Source of the DNA: Sanguinoderma infundibulare
Taxonomy: Eukaryota; Basidiomycota; Agaricomycetes; Polyporales; Polyporaceae
Assembly (NCBI GenBank): GCA_032821775.1
Contig: JAVLRN010000009.1
Location: forward strand, 1 to 64,000
Length of the DNA: 64,000 nucleotides
Direction: 5' to 3'
In this document: positions 46,538 through 58,918 of the stretch, one piece after another
Numbering within the stretch: the stretch's first letter is position 1
Layout: each line of letters starts with the position of its first letter
The notes under the pieces: model-generated
Database searches by the model: none
Seen by the model: the letters and a program-made list of their open reading frames with translations, nothing else
Told to the model about the DNA's origin: nothing
Program-made: the position numbers and the translations under genes

Positions 46538-48723
46538 CCTGGCATCAATCCGTGCGGCCAACAAGCACGTACTGCCATGAATATCCGACTATCCCAATCC
46601 GCGGGATAGCGTCCGTCTGATAGCGCCCGTCCGGCCATGTCGGGACGTCGGATGGTAATCTCGGATGATCGGGATCGCTCCAGGTCAGCCTCCCTTACTC
46701 GGCTCGCTACTTCTGGCCACCAGCATGCCCGTCTTCTCTGTGCATAGCTGTGTGTGGTTGTCTCCATGCACTGCTGTAGTACAAGCAATATAGTGATTTC
46801 ATGGGCGCAAAATGTGCCTCAGAAGACAGTAGAGTAGCCTAGGTGTCCTTTGTCTTTGCACCCTCATCGGTAATTCGCCGGAGTGCTGACAGGTCTGATC
46901 CAGACGTTTCAGACGTTTTCCGATAGGTTCAGACATGATTCAGGCCTATCAGAAGTCAGAGGGAGTCAGAGGTGCGAAACCCCCTCCCCGTCAGACATTT
47001 TGAAACGGACACTCACGGTGCAGCCACAGGTCTGACAAGGCCCACAATGACTCGGATGACCCCTGTGAACACCGACCGAACCGGTGCACGACCGGCGCCA
47101 TCGTTGGCAATGCTGGTCATCGCCATGCGTCAATGTGCGAGCACCGACACGCTCTCCAGTCTCCGCACGTGGGCCGCGCCCTCCCAAACGGTCGCGCAAG
47201 AGCAACAATACCTGCCATACCGAGAACCTTGGCGCCGCGAAGGGTGGGTGGCCGACGGTAGGTCGTCGTTTGTGTTTTCGGCCTCTTAGGCGCCATAAGC
47301 GCCAGACATCCAGACGTTCAAAACTCGTGTGAATTACTGATGTCAGGCTCAGAGTACTTCCCTTACGGTTAGCTGATTATACTAACCACGCCTCATGGGC
47401 ACGGTCCTGTATGTATGTCCCCGCGCACTCCGCCAATATTTACAACAAGTTTTCTTTAAGCTGACTCTCGTCTTTTATGTCTCTCTCTTGTCTCTTGTGC
47501 GCCACATCCAATCCTCAAGCAATTCACTGCACTTATTCTGGGTGGCGCGAGGATTGAGCAACCATCCATGGGTACAGCGAATGCAATGATGTCCGCGACG
47601 CTCTCCTGCAGCGCAGCGGTTAGGGCCAAAATCGATCACAATATGGACTTGAAGAGTCGTCAAACATAGGACGCGAATCGCAAGCGGAAGGGAGCAGGAC
47701 GCGAAGTGTCCCCGATGCCGAGTAAGCACTCAATCGGCCGACGGACTGGTCTCTACCGATCTTTAACCCATTATTCCAGGGATACTGGGATACTCACGAC
47801 TTTATGGACGTTCTCCCTGAGGCGTGACCGTCAGGACCGTACATGCTCGCCATCGCCCTCCCGTCACACCTGAGGGGAGTGGTCCATGGAGACCAAGGAG
47901 TCGGCCTCGCTAGCAAGCGAGGTCGACGAAAGGCAGGAATACGGCAACGCTCAGCAGAGCCTTGAGCGAGAACATATTTCGAACCCGAACCTGAGTCGGA
48001 TGGTCGTCTCTGAGTCCACCCCAACGCCATCCACGGTCGCCTTTATACCGCTCCGACGTAACTACGTTACCGACACCCGCGCGGACGGACGAGGAGCCCG
48101 CTAGGCCTCGACAGAAGCCTGGGTTTGGCCGCGGAAGCCCCGTCAACGGTATTGCGCGCGGGCTTCTCTGTCGTGCCTCGGACCACGGACCATGGACCAC
48201 GGACCAGGCGGCTGCCGCGAAACGATTGCCGGGCACTCATCGCGACGACGGACTGTGAACCGAACCGGAGGAACAGTGACGGTTTTCCGTTCTTCCGATG
48301 CTGACCCGTCTCCGAAATTGGGCGTACGGATGGGTATTGCATGTGTGCAGTATGTGTATGCTCCGTGCAATCGGGTCATCCCGCTTCTCAAACGAAGATC
48401 TGCTCGAGGTCCGTCCTCAAAAGCGCGGGTGCCCATGCGGGGTACGGGCCCGAAAGTCTCGGGGCCGGCTGAAGAGACAGAATATCGCCATTTGGAGAAC
48501 ACTCTTCTGCGCTCGAATCCATGGGTAGCACGGGCACTCCAGGACGGTGCACTTCTTCGCTTACGGTTCGGCTAGCCAGCCGCCTGGACGCGCTTTATCG
48601 AGAGGACGTATAGAAAACAGCTGGAAGACGTACAAAATACACCGCTCGCGTTACGGACGTTCGCCTCTTGCAGAAGTGGAACGCGAACGCTCGGTGCTGC
48701 TTCGCTCGACGTCCTCGGCCGCT
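46538..48723. other. Gene-poor stretch with a truncated signal-peptide frame
   Basis: At 47975-47910 (minus) ATG opens MFSLKALLSVAVFLPFVDLA and stops after 21 codons, like a signal peptide cut by a nonsense change. The following sequence does not reveal the mature protein. Otherwise nothing recognised. Confidence 0.35.
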
Positions 48724-49572
48724 CTAAACGTCTACCAACCCGAAGCAAAGCGGTGGCGGCGATGCTGCACGTTCTGTCGACCTCTGGGGTGGCGACGGCA
48801 TCGCGACCAGAACCGCGACACGCAACCGCTGAGAACTTCCCCTCGAATGACTCGTGCGGGAGCGCCTGAGAGGCGTTGTATCTGGACTGGAGGAGGATAC
48901 GGGCATCCTGCTGGGATCCCGACGAGAAGGGTGCTGGCGCTTGCAGGCGGCAGCCGAACTGGTGTCCCCGGGCTCAGGCGACGCTTGGACAGACACGGGC
49001 TTCTTCAACCCAGGTACAGACTCAATAATAGTTCTTGATGAATGAGAAGCGACACTTACTATCAAGCCGTGCCAGTTGCTTGCGCTCGCAATCTCAGGTT
49101 GATCTAGAGCTGCGTTCTGACGGGATGCAATATGAACCTCCCACATCGTCGGCTGTTCCGGCTCCTCGATCTTGCGGAAGACGGGCGTAACCGTGACACG
49201 CTCGTGGAGGCGTGAACATACGAGGATGAAGAGGACGAAGATGGCGAATGCGACGAGGACGACGGTGATGACGATGTAGGTGCGTGATGGGCTCGAATGG
49301 TCATCTCCTACTGCCCTTGTTGAGGGGTCGGGGATAGTGGTTCCACCGCATGCTGATGAGGAGCTTGGGCAAGATTCGAGGACCTGCGGGTAGAGCCGGT
49401 GAGTGTCCTGATCGAGTACAGGGCACAAAGACGCGTACTAACCCCAAGGCTGACCATGCAATGAATGCTTGCGGCTGGTCAAAGACGCTACGTATCGCGT
49501 GAACGTGTAGCGAGTGCGGCGATGCGAGTTTGTCGAGTACGAGAACGAGACTGATGTTGCTATATAACACAT
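48724..49572 (-). CDS. Hypothetical single-pass membrane protein
   Basis: A large exon from 49383 encodes VLESCPSSSSACGGTTIPDP, a Ser-rich lumenal part, one strong membrane span (YIVITVVLVAFAIFVLFILV), and a cytosolic part with EEPEQPTMWEVHIASRQNAA. A GT-AG intron then joins to PVSVQASPEPGDTSSAAACK and a Ser/Arg/Pro tail ending at 48724. A short first exon (49572-49492, MCYIATSVSFSYSTNSHRRT...) fits in phase, but whether this ATG is the true start is unclear since no signal peptide is visible. No family recognised; the layout resembles fungal mid-type cell-surface membrane proteins. Confidence 0.45.
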
Positions 49573-50601
49573 CCTGGAAGGCACCCACTAGACGCTGTGG
49601 AACCACAAAGTGAGTCGGTCTCGGATCGATGATGAGTCAATGGGTCCTCCAGTAGCTGTCACCTGTCCGCGGCGCACTGCTACTAGACCTGCTGAGGGCA
49701 TAATGATTGGGTCAAACCAGAGAGCGACCTAGAGCGACTGTGGAGGTTCCTTCGCTGAGTTCGAAATCAGCACGTTGGAGATTCTCGGGCGGTGCGGCCC
49801 CCAGCGTGCACTCTTACTTGATGACCTTTTCTGAGTGCCGCACGTTCCCATTATACATGTAATATTCAATATTGACTGCGATGCTGAGCAGTGATTGCCT
49901 CAGTGACCGCATGTCTCTGCATCGCGAACTCGTCTTCGGTTGAATTGGTGCTCGAGCGATGTCGTTGCGTCCGTGCAAGTGCAGCGATTTGTCAGCCTCC
50001 ATCAAGATTGGCGTTTGCAACGAGTTGTGAGTCATCGAGAATCCGACAGAATGGCCGCCCATATACCCATGCGACGCTGGCATTTTGTACGTCCGACGGC
50101 CGATGGTCGGACGCGCCAGAGGTTGGAAGGACATCATCCATCCGAGTATACGCAAGAAAAGCAGTTGGAGGGTTGAACGGCAGCAACAGGGTTAGAGGTG
50201 AAGCAGTTGCTGTACCGTCAGTGTATGAACGGCAAAGTACGTAGGCTGAGGTTGGGTCTAGGGAGGAATGGTTTGAACCGTCGGAAAGTTCGGATCTGTT
50301 TGGCCGTGGCGTGTCAGTTGCACAGCTTACCCGGGCCGAGCACCGCACACGAAGATCATCCCGCCCATTTATCCTCGTACGAATAGACTTCAGCATCAAG
50401 CAGTCAACCAAGCAAAACTAGTACGTAGCCGTTGCGATTAATGTCTGCCCGAAACCAATGTATGATACGAGGATAAGCTTTCAGTCCTGCAACCGACGCA
50501 AACAGTATCCGAGCAAAGACGATAGAAATACACAAGATCGCGGGCCGCCGTCCAAACGGTGACATCAGCAGGAAGCAAGAAACAGCGCGAACCCCGAACG
50601 C
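49573..50601. other. Intergenic, no gene seen
   Basis: 3' flank of the Zn2Cys6 gene and upstream region of the membrane-protein gene. Only short frames. Confidence 0.45.
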
Positions 50602-53600
50602 TCAATAGCCCTGGCGAGCAAACGCAGCCGGGAAGTGGATGACCGGGTCGCGCATCGCCTGCAAGAAGTCGGGTGAGAAATGGTGCATCGAGAACGTGAA
50701 GTCCTGCGACGGCAGTCCCCCAGACCCCGACGGCACGACCATCCCTGCATTCGCCGCCCCTCTCTCGTCGTTCGGATGTCCGATCGGTCCGACGGGACCA
50801 GTCTCGGCAGAGGGACCGTCTGTCTGGCCTTCGAGCACGGGCCACCACGAGTCGTAGCCGGGCATGTACCCGACATAGTACGCGCTGGGATCGGGAGCGT
50901 CGCGTGTGCCCGGATGCGACTGATGGAGAGAGGGTTGGCTGACGTGCACTGTCGGTTGGTACACGACAGGGACGCCGACGGAGCATACCGATGAGGCGGA
51001 GACCATGCCTCTCGGCGGCGGGGGAAACACAATGTCGTCAAAGGCGACTTCTGCGGGGCGTTTCTGTCGCATCAAAGCCTGCGATTGCGATGGGATTTGA
51101 CCATGGCCTCCATCGGAGGCTCTCGAGGTTATGTCCAACGTCCGATCGACGTGGACCTTGGCATTTTGTATGAGGTCGCGCACGCGGAAGGCAGATATCC
51201 ATGTTTGCTGGTACAGAAGACGTCATTGACCTTTAACTTAAAGTGCTAAAGAATCAAACCAACCTCCAGGCCTGAACATGCGTTGAGAACCTTTTGCAGT
51301 GCGACGCTGGCTTGTGCGTCCATCGGCTTGTATCTCACTACAGATCTCGTCAGCAACTTGAAAGCGGATCGCGCACAAAAGACAGTCATATACGTACGTG
51401 TGACGACACATAGCACACTTCAACGACTCGTGAGCCAACACGAGATGCACAGGCGACAAGAAAGAAAGACATACCCAGCTGCTTGTAGACAATTAGATAA
51501 GAATGGAGGAGCCCACTTCATGTGATACGTTTCATGATACAACATGGCTACGCGTGCACGTTCAGCTTCATGATATGATGCCGAAGCAAAGAAGATGTAC
51601 GCACCAAAGGACGCGACCTGGTGCGCTGCGCTTTGACAGATGTCGAACGACTCCCAGGGAACGGGGTCGGGGTCGAGGGAAGGCGAGCCGGCCCTCCCCA
51701 GCCTAGGTGAGAATCAACACTATCAGCACTGACGTCGCCTGTCGTTTCCCGCAGACGCACTCTGAGCCCTTGGGGATGCTAAACCGGGATAAAATGGGAG
51801 TCAGCACACTGAACCGCTTCAAGAAGCTTAGAGTACCTACAATGGTCTATGCATGAGCAGTACGATCGCCCAATATTGTATATGCAGCGCCAAGATGTTA
51901 GGAGCCGGACATGGCCGGTTGCTGCTGCTAGGGTTGCACCTCATATGCTCTGGGAGGTCCAGGGACCATTGTGTCAGGCGCTGGTAGAGCTGTTCCCGCA
52001 GAGTGCGACTAGGCAGAACATTCGCCCGGGACACGCGATAGATCTTTGCGAGGACCTCGCCTGCAATCACGTCTGGGGGATAGAGGATCTGTGAGTTCCG
52101 CGATGCTGCAGGAGGCGTCGGAGCGAAGCTTACACAGAGATGAGAGGTAGCGGAAGTAGCTGACGTACATGGCCGGGACTGGCGTGAAGTGACCACAAAG
52201 TGGATCTGGTGGACATGGTTGCCACGTTTGTTCGAGGTCGTCCTGTCAGGCGTACATGGCGTCAGTGGCGTTGCTATTTTCTCTACCGTAGCACCTACTG
52301 GTGGGATATCCAAATGCGGAGTTGAGAAGTCATCCTCGTGAATGCCGATTGTTCTGCCAAGGAACAACGCGGAAAACCTAACATGCCAGACTGGTCAAAT
52401 AATCTGGAATAGGCTCAATGATCCGAGAACGTACTTGTCAGCAAGACAGCATCCCCACCATATCCGTTTCCGGATATCCTTCTCTTTCTCTGTGAAGAGC
52501 TCGCGGTTGTTGTGCGTCCACTTGTCGGGGTTGCGGTTCAGACCAAGGTCCAACGCCTAGCACAGCCGTCAGAGGGGACATGTGCGAGCGACATCGGAAA
52601 AGGCCTACCATCCGCGTCGCCATGCCTAGAAGGCCTGCATGTCAGCCTTGCGCAGCCGGTCTCGAAGACTCTGATCACGTACCGATATGTAGCCATCCTT
52701 CCTCTAGACTGCCTGTGGGCATGCCATGATGGTCATTTAACAAGAAGGCCGATTGAAAGGCGGACAGCCACATACCAGCACCGAACTCGCGAACTCCCAT
52801 GAGAATGAGCGCTTGCACGGTCGACGAGCGACTCTCGTGATATATTGTGTCCAGGATCGTCCGCGCGTCCCTCGTATATTCGGCCGCAGGGTCGGACCCG
52901 TCGCCCGCTCTGCCATCGCGCGGGTCGAGGTGGCTCGCGGCGTACGCGAACACCGCCAGGAGCAAGAGCTTGGACAGCTTCTGCGGCCGCTCCGGTCGGA
53001 TGTCGCCGTCGTTCCCAGAGTGCGGGTCAACGTCTGGATCTCGGTAGCTTCGTTTCGGGGACACATGTCGTAGGTCAGAGCAAAAAATCACAATCCGCAT
53101 CGAAGTCCTTGACTTACCCATATTTCCTAATAAACCACAGGTTGAGCTATACAATCCTTTGGTAACAGGCGGACGGAGGACGTACAGAGCATCATACTGC
53201 GTCATGAAGGACTCCCGATCCAACACAGGAATCAGCGGGTTGGCATATGTGAAGAACACCTCAATGAGATGATCTTGGACATGTATGGGAGGCATGCGGA
53301 TCGAATCCTCTATGAGCTTAGCGTGCGTGTCAGCTAGGTCTCTGTCACTGTTCCGGGGACCAGGCCAGAGCTTGGCCATAGGGAACCGCCTGTCAGGTCA
53401 TGTTCAAAAGAATAAGGAACGCCAAAACAGTTTAATGCCGAGAAGAGGTACGAACCAGATACCCTTCGCATTTCGGCCATCCCTTCGCTCCGCCAGCGCA
53501 AGCAGCTGCAGTCCGGCCGAGTTTCCGTGGTACCGGACCTTGCAAAGATGTTCAGCTCGAACACCGAGAGATCAGAAAAGCACGTGGGGTTGAACAGAAC

Positions 53601-54718
53601 TTACCTCCCTGTTCTCGTCGATCGACAAGTTCCCGAAGGCATTCGCACAATCGTCCAGGTTGTCGCCATCCGCATCTGCCTCCAGAGAGATCAGGCCCGT
53701 GATCAAGTCAGCATCAAACGCGAGTCGCAGAACACCACAGCAGACGCACCGCTTTGTAGTGTCGGTACAGACGTTCGGGGGTGCAATGAGCTTCTTGATG
53801 ACGAGGGATTGTCCAGCCGCCGCTTATTCCTCGGCGGCTCCGAACCAAAGACGTCCGCTGAACCGCTGAGAGAAGTGGACACAGAGCGCGGGCTGATGGA
53901 CTGGCTCGCGGAGGCGGAGCCATCGCGGCTCTCAAGTCGGGCGGAGAGGCGGTCCTGCCATGCGAGCGTGGGGCGCGTCGTCTGAATTTGAGGATCTCAA
54001 TGGGTAGATTGAGTTAGCCACGCCCGCCGCGAGAGGAAGGCGGGTTCGCATACCTGTGGAGATCACCGAGATGACGTTCTCCCGGGTCGCTCTTGACTGT
54101 CTACGGGAGCGGTGGCTGAGCGCCTTCGGCTGCTCGGTGACGATGGACGCGAAGAAGTTGTCCTTCGACGTGTCGATCGCCCTCTTCTCGCGGCCCGTCT
54201 TTCCCTGGAGAGAACCGCACGAGGGCGTGTCAGAAGTGCGCGCATGCACGAACTCTGGAATGGAAGGAGAGACATACAAAGGGGCCCACGTCGACCGTCT
54301 CGAGGATGTACCCCGCGAGCTCATCCTGGCCCAGCTCGTCGATGATCGCCACCGCTCGCGGATCCGCCGAGGACATGATGGCAGCCAGCACGCTCTCGAC
54401 CTGATGCAGGCGGTGCTCCAAAGCCTGAATGTAGCCCTTCGGGGGTCCTCTCCGAAAGCTGGGCGCTACAAGTTCAAGTAGGCCGATAGAGTTAACAAGA
54501 GGGGTTCAGCGAGCAAACAGAGATGGAAGCACCCGTACCCGTGTACGTGCATTCTGCGATCCAGGACAAAGTCCGGTCATCAGCGATCGAAGCCTCTATC
54601 CCGCGAAGGCAGCAAACCTACCTGCTCCGGTCACAGCGCACGTCTTGCACGGCTGGCCCTCGTTCGGCGCCGGCTCGCACTTGCTCTTCGACTTCCTGCA
54701 CCTGTCGCACGCTGCCAT
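50602..54718 (-). CDS. Zn2Cys6 transcription factor with fungal_trans domain
   Basis: A gene of roughly 18-19 exons. Exon 1 (54718-54622) encodes MAACDRCRKSKSKCE...CKTCAVTGA. A 15-nt micro-exon (54553-54539) adds ECTYT, completing the six-cysteine cluster C4, C7, C14, C24, C27, C34. The next exon (54465-54278) gives APSFRRGPPKGYIQALEHRL, the usual linker and coiled coil. Later exons include 54204-54054, 53995-53750, 53675-53605, 53538-53456 (VRYHGNSAGLQLLALAERRD, GRNAKGIW) and from 53389 RFPMAKLWPGP. The middle homology region has LSKLLLLAVFAYAASHLD, MATRMALDLGLNRNPDKW, IRKRIWWGCCLADK, ALFLGRTIGIHEDDF and ILALHIQYWAIVLLMHRP. The C-terminus is a Gly/Pro/Ser-rich putative activation region ending ARQGY. 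It probably regulates transcription in the nucleus; targets are unknown, and proximity to CE1 and sugar-transporter genes is only suggestive. An exon upstream of 54718 is possible. Confidence 0.9.
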
Positions 54719-55865
54719 CCGGGAACCTTCAGCCAGACAGCTCGACCGTCGCCGGCGCAGGAAGGCATGGATGACGACTCGGACTACGAACCTTTCGCGA
54801 TCCTCTGCGTCTTCCCCTGTCCGGACGGCCCCGCGCCGGAGCCCGTCTCGTCGTCCGATCCGTTCGCGGGATCCGTGTTTGCTGCGGAAGCCCTACTCGA
54901 CATCTTTGTCCGCGTCCGCGGCCCCGAAAAGACCTGTAGAAACTAGCTCGCGGTTGCGCGGCGGCCGCCTGTTGCGACGCAGAAATGAAAAATGAAGGAA
55001 CAACTCCAAGTTGTGCCTGGCGTCGTAACGCCGACAAAGACGACGAAATTATTCCACCCGATCGGTGGGGTCCCTCGGGAGGTCGTCGGAACGGGGCGCG
55101 GGCGTGAGCGTGGAGAGAGAACGATCGACGATCGTCGACGTCAGCTATTAGCGTACAGTTGTAGGTCCACGGTGGTCCACAATACTCCGGCCGCAGAGGG
55201 TGACCGGGTTCGAGTTGACGCGGCAGCCCCGTCAGATGTGCTGGCCCCGCGGCGATATCTCCGTCGACGCGGGTGTTCAAGCGGAGGTCGCAGTTGTGCC
55301 ACCAGTGTACACAGTTCGTCGCGGCTAACGTTCTCGGTGATTAGCAGTACTAGGATCTGGACAGACGTTGATCCAGCGTGCCTCCTGATTCTTCGCAGAG
55401 GCTCGCAGGTGGAGGAGTGGGGTTGCGGCGGAGCGATGGGGCGAGCGAGAGGCTTGGCAGGTGTCTTGCTACATAAAAACTTGTACACTGCAGCAGTACG
55501 TCAGGCTACGGCCAATTACAGATTCAGGTCACACGCACGTCAAATACATGGAGCACGGCGGCGTAAGCCAGCACGATGATTGGCAGGTCCTAGTGGCGCG
55601 AAGACGCGTTGAAACCCCAAAAGCGGCCAACTCGAGTCACTCGCGATTATATATCCTAGTGCCCAGTGCCCACGAACCACAGTCTGCGGCAATCAGTCGA
55701 CAGACCTCGCAAATTTCCAGATGATTCCGTTCGTATGATACGATATTAGGTACAGCACAACATCGTCCTGAATTCCAAACGACCAGAGAGAGCGAAAGCG
55801 AGAGGAGCATCCGATAAACGCCACGTCCCAACAGCAACGAGAAGCGACGCGCTAACTGCCATAAC
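54719..55865. other. Intergenic, no gene seen
   Basis: Contains a plus-strand acidic frame opposite the Zn2Cys6 5' end (from about 54769, MDDDSDYEPFAILCVFPCPD) which I judge accidental. The rest is spacer and the 3' flank of the next gene. Confidence 0.4.
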
Positions 55866-57404
55866 TTAAAAGTAGAGCCCCACCCACCCTTGCGACTTGA
55901 CCAGCATCTTATCACCGCCATTCCTGCTTCCGACGTATGGCAGGTCCCCGTCCTGCCCCAACCCGTTCTTAAGCCCCGTGGTCGTGAACGACTTCGCGGT
56001 GAGGTCGACCGTGCCGTTGAACGCCGCCTCGGTGTACGTCAGGTACGTCCCCTTGCCGTTCATGCTGCAGTGGTGCGTGCTGTCGATCGGCCGGTGCGGG
56101 AAGCCGGGGTGGTTGACGAAGAACACGTCCGAACGGCCTGCGCCGGTCGACGTGAGGAACTTCGCCGGCGCGGGCGGGTCCGCGCTCGACGGAGCGGGAT
56201 GGACGCGCACGCTCATCGACGCGTCGCCGCGCTGTGTGCTGAGCGTGGCTTCGTTCACGATCGTCACGTCACCGACGATCCAGCCGCGGGAGAGCTCAAG
56301 CCTGATGTTGTTCGCGTGGATGCCCTCCGTCGGCAGGACCATGTTCTTGCTGTCCAGGCGGTACATCGTCACGTAGAGGGAGTCGAAGCTGAAGTTAGAG
56401 TCTGGGTCGAACTTGATCTGGGTCGTGGAGTGCGACTGAATGTGAAGCGTCTTCACAGTTGGCGGGAGGTAGACGGTGACGTCGAAGCGCATGCACTCCT
56501 CGCCTTCGAGGGGGGGCGTGCCGAGTTGCAATCGACTCTCCCGGGTAGCGTCAGAGACCTCCTCTTGCGTAGGGTAATCGACGATGACGGAATCGACGAG
56601 GTCCTTGTCACTTCCCCTGACAGTGAGTTCATACTTGATCTCCTTGAGTTCCGCCTCGCCCTGCGCGACGACGATCGTGCCGACACCACCACCACGGAAA
56701 TCCAGCGAGTGGTCGCCCTTGTTGTGGTTCTGGCCGACAGGCACGTTCACGTTCAGTTTGCGGCCCTCGTATATATGCGGAGCGTCCGAGCAGCCAAGGG
56801 AGGTGCTGAACTCGGGCATGCCCTCTGGCCTCCATTCCTCCTTGTTCTTAGGCTAAACGCATCAAAGTCAGATAGGGAACCCCACCATCATGCCAATAGC
56901 AACGCGTACCAATGACGTCGATGTCCACAGGAAAAACTTGACTGCCTGCCATGCCACCAGGAACAAGCACACGATGCCGAAGGCCTTCCAGAACAGTCCG
57001 CAGCTATACATACAACGAAGTCGAGAGAAGATGAGAATCAACCTCAGTAGCGCACGCATAACGTCCCACGTACCGCATGCCGCAGCAGACGCAGCAGTCT
57101 GCCCGCTTCCGCTTAGGTGTGCCTCTGGGAAGCGACGTGTCGAGCAACGACGCGCCATCGAGCGCGTCCTCGTCGAGATTCGCATCCCTCAGAGCCACGG
57201 GCCCATGGCCGAAGCCCTCCTCCTCGTTGGGGAGCGACGAGTCTATGTGCGAGGCGAATCGCCGTCATGAAACCGGGGAACGCGCGGACGGTTAGGAAGA
57301 GTGCGCTCACAATCGTCATAACGCTCCTTGAGCTTCAGCGCGACCATGACCGTCCCCACCATCGCCCCAAATCTGATTCCGAACCTTTCGACGGGGCCTG
57401 CCAT
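55866..57404 (-). CDS. Conserved fungal membrane protein of unknown function
   Basis: Exons 57404-57311, 57242-57074, 57003-56910 and 56852-55866 give 447 residues. An acidic cytosolic N-terminus (SSLPNEEEGFGHGP, DANLDEDALDG) leads to a basic/cysteine patch KRKRADCCVCCGMRC and one membrane span (LFWKAFGIVCLFLVAWQAVKF). The long remainder (about 330 residues) looks like a repeated beta-strand outer domain (LHIQSHSTTQIKFDPDSNFS, WIVGDVTIVNEATL, TYLTYTEAAFNGTVDLTAKS). This matches the general form of Agaricomycete proteins with adhesin-like beta repeats after one span; I do not know a named function. The start at 57404 was chosen because exon 1 then joins in phase. Confidence 0.82.
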
Positions 57405-58918
57405 CCTTCAGCCGTCGGGAGCTGGACGAGCGAGTGTGTGTGGGTGAAAGAGTGTGGAAGTGGGTAAAGACGATGCTTGCGCTGGGCGGCGCGGGCGTGG
57501 GTGTGGATTTGTATGCGCGCGTCGGCTGCTGACTGAGGGTGCCTCAAAAGCCTCAGCGGGTCCGGAGAGTCGCGGGTTGAGGGGGAAAGTGCTGAATTGC
57601 GCCCAAGTGGACGCTCTTGATATGCTCCCGGCTTCGGCGGACGCGTGTGACATCCGAGACGACGCGCCAGGCACTGCGGCGGATAGCCTGCGCTGCGGAC
57701 GTCGACCCCGCGCGATTATCGCGCGAGTGGAAAATCGGTCTCAAGTCCCTTCCAGACAGCTCGAACCTTGCAGAGTTTCAGACGTCGAGGGTATCCCATC
57801 GTCGTGGAACAAGACAAGAGCATATATGCATCCCATGTGGATGTGGTGAAGGTGAGGGTGGAAGAGGTGGTAAGAGACCAAGGAAGCATCACGAAATCGG
57901 ATCGACGCTGCCACTGCGCTTCGCGTCATCTCATGAGCTAATGATGGTGATTTTTGGCCACCATCAGCTTTAAGCGAAGACGCTCCGTTTGGAGCTCTTC
58001 GTCTGCCAAGAGGTCATCGAACAACCGTTCAACATGCAACACCACGTCTTCTTCACGACTGCCATCCTTTGCTTCTCCATGATCAGTGCCTTTACCCCTC
58101 CTTATGAACAACGGTGTTATCAACAGCACCTCTCCTCCAGTCGCCCTTATAACGTGCGACCTCGGGGATGTTTTAAACTACAGGCGGAGCGTCCGCGACG
58201 GCCCTCGCCTCCATCTTCCAAACAATGTGCTACACCAAGCTCTCGGCCCCACACGAGCCATGGTACTCCTGTCCGTCGTTCGGCGTCATCGTCCTCTGCA
58301 TCTCCCTGTTCCTGGCGCTCTGCAAGGCGCGGACGCCTGCTGGGGGCACGACAATCTGCATCTGACATTGGCACGCGCCAAGCCTCGGAACCATGTGCAT
58401 GTGTGTGCGTGTCTGGTCCACATCCGTACTCTTCGAGGACGGAGCTCGAGCCGCGGGGAAGCACGATGACCTGGTTGGAAGAAGCATCCACATACACTTT
58501 GGCATGCGCAGTACCTATGTGCACAATTTCCGAGTCAGGTAAGCATCGGAGGAAACGCAAACCGTCACGCACCTTCGGGATCACAGTCCATTGTCGCGCC
58601 GATTCCTCGGGAACCGTTTCGCGGTGGCCGCCTGAAGCGCACGGGGACCGAGGCAAGCGTTGCTTCTGGCCACATCGCTCTCCAAAGTCGATGCATGGAG
58701 GCAGGAGGCCAAAGCGAAATGACGTGCTAGGTGGCCGGTGACGCTCCAACGTCACTTGCTCATGGAGCGCAAATGCCAAGGACAGGAGAAGCCTGCGTGC
58801 AATAGCCGTCTACGGCTTTCCGCGGCCAAACCCAGACCTCGAGAACGCTTGGGCTGCTGTCGAGGCCCAGGAGGGTCCGAGTGCACGCGGTAGCCGTGTC
58901 GAGGTGTCGGAATTGTAG
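57405..58918. other. No firm gene; scattered protein-like bits
   Basis: Around 58128-58300 (plus) the pieces SPPVALITCDLGDVL and QTMCYTKLSAPHEPWYSC, in different frames, vaguely recall the start of a HAD-type hydrolase, but no frame can be built. A minus frame 57938-58129 is charged and short. Confidence 0.3.

Noticed and set aside
55890..56915. 341-codon plus-strand open frame
   Set aside because: Antisense shadow of the conserved membrane-protein gene, with an Arg/Val-rich composition.
57989..58741. 250-codon plus-strand open frame starting MELFVCQEVIEQPF
   Set aside because: The early residues look hydrophobic, but the rest is Arg/Ser/Pro-rich without a domain, and other frames carry equal signal. 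A HAD-like resemblance in two separate frames was too weak to call.
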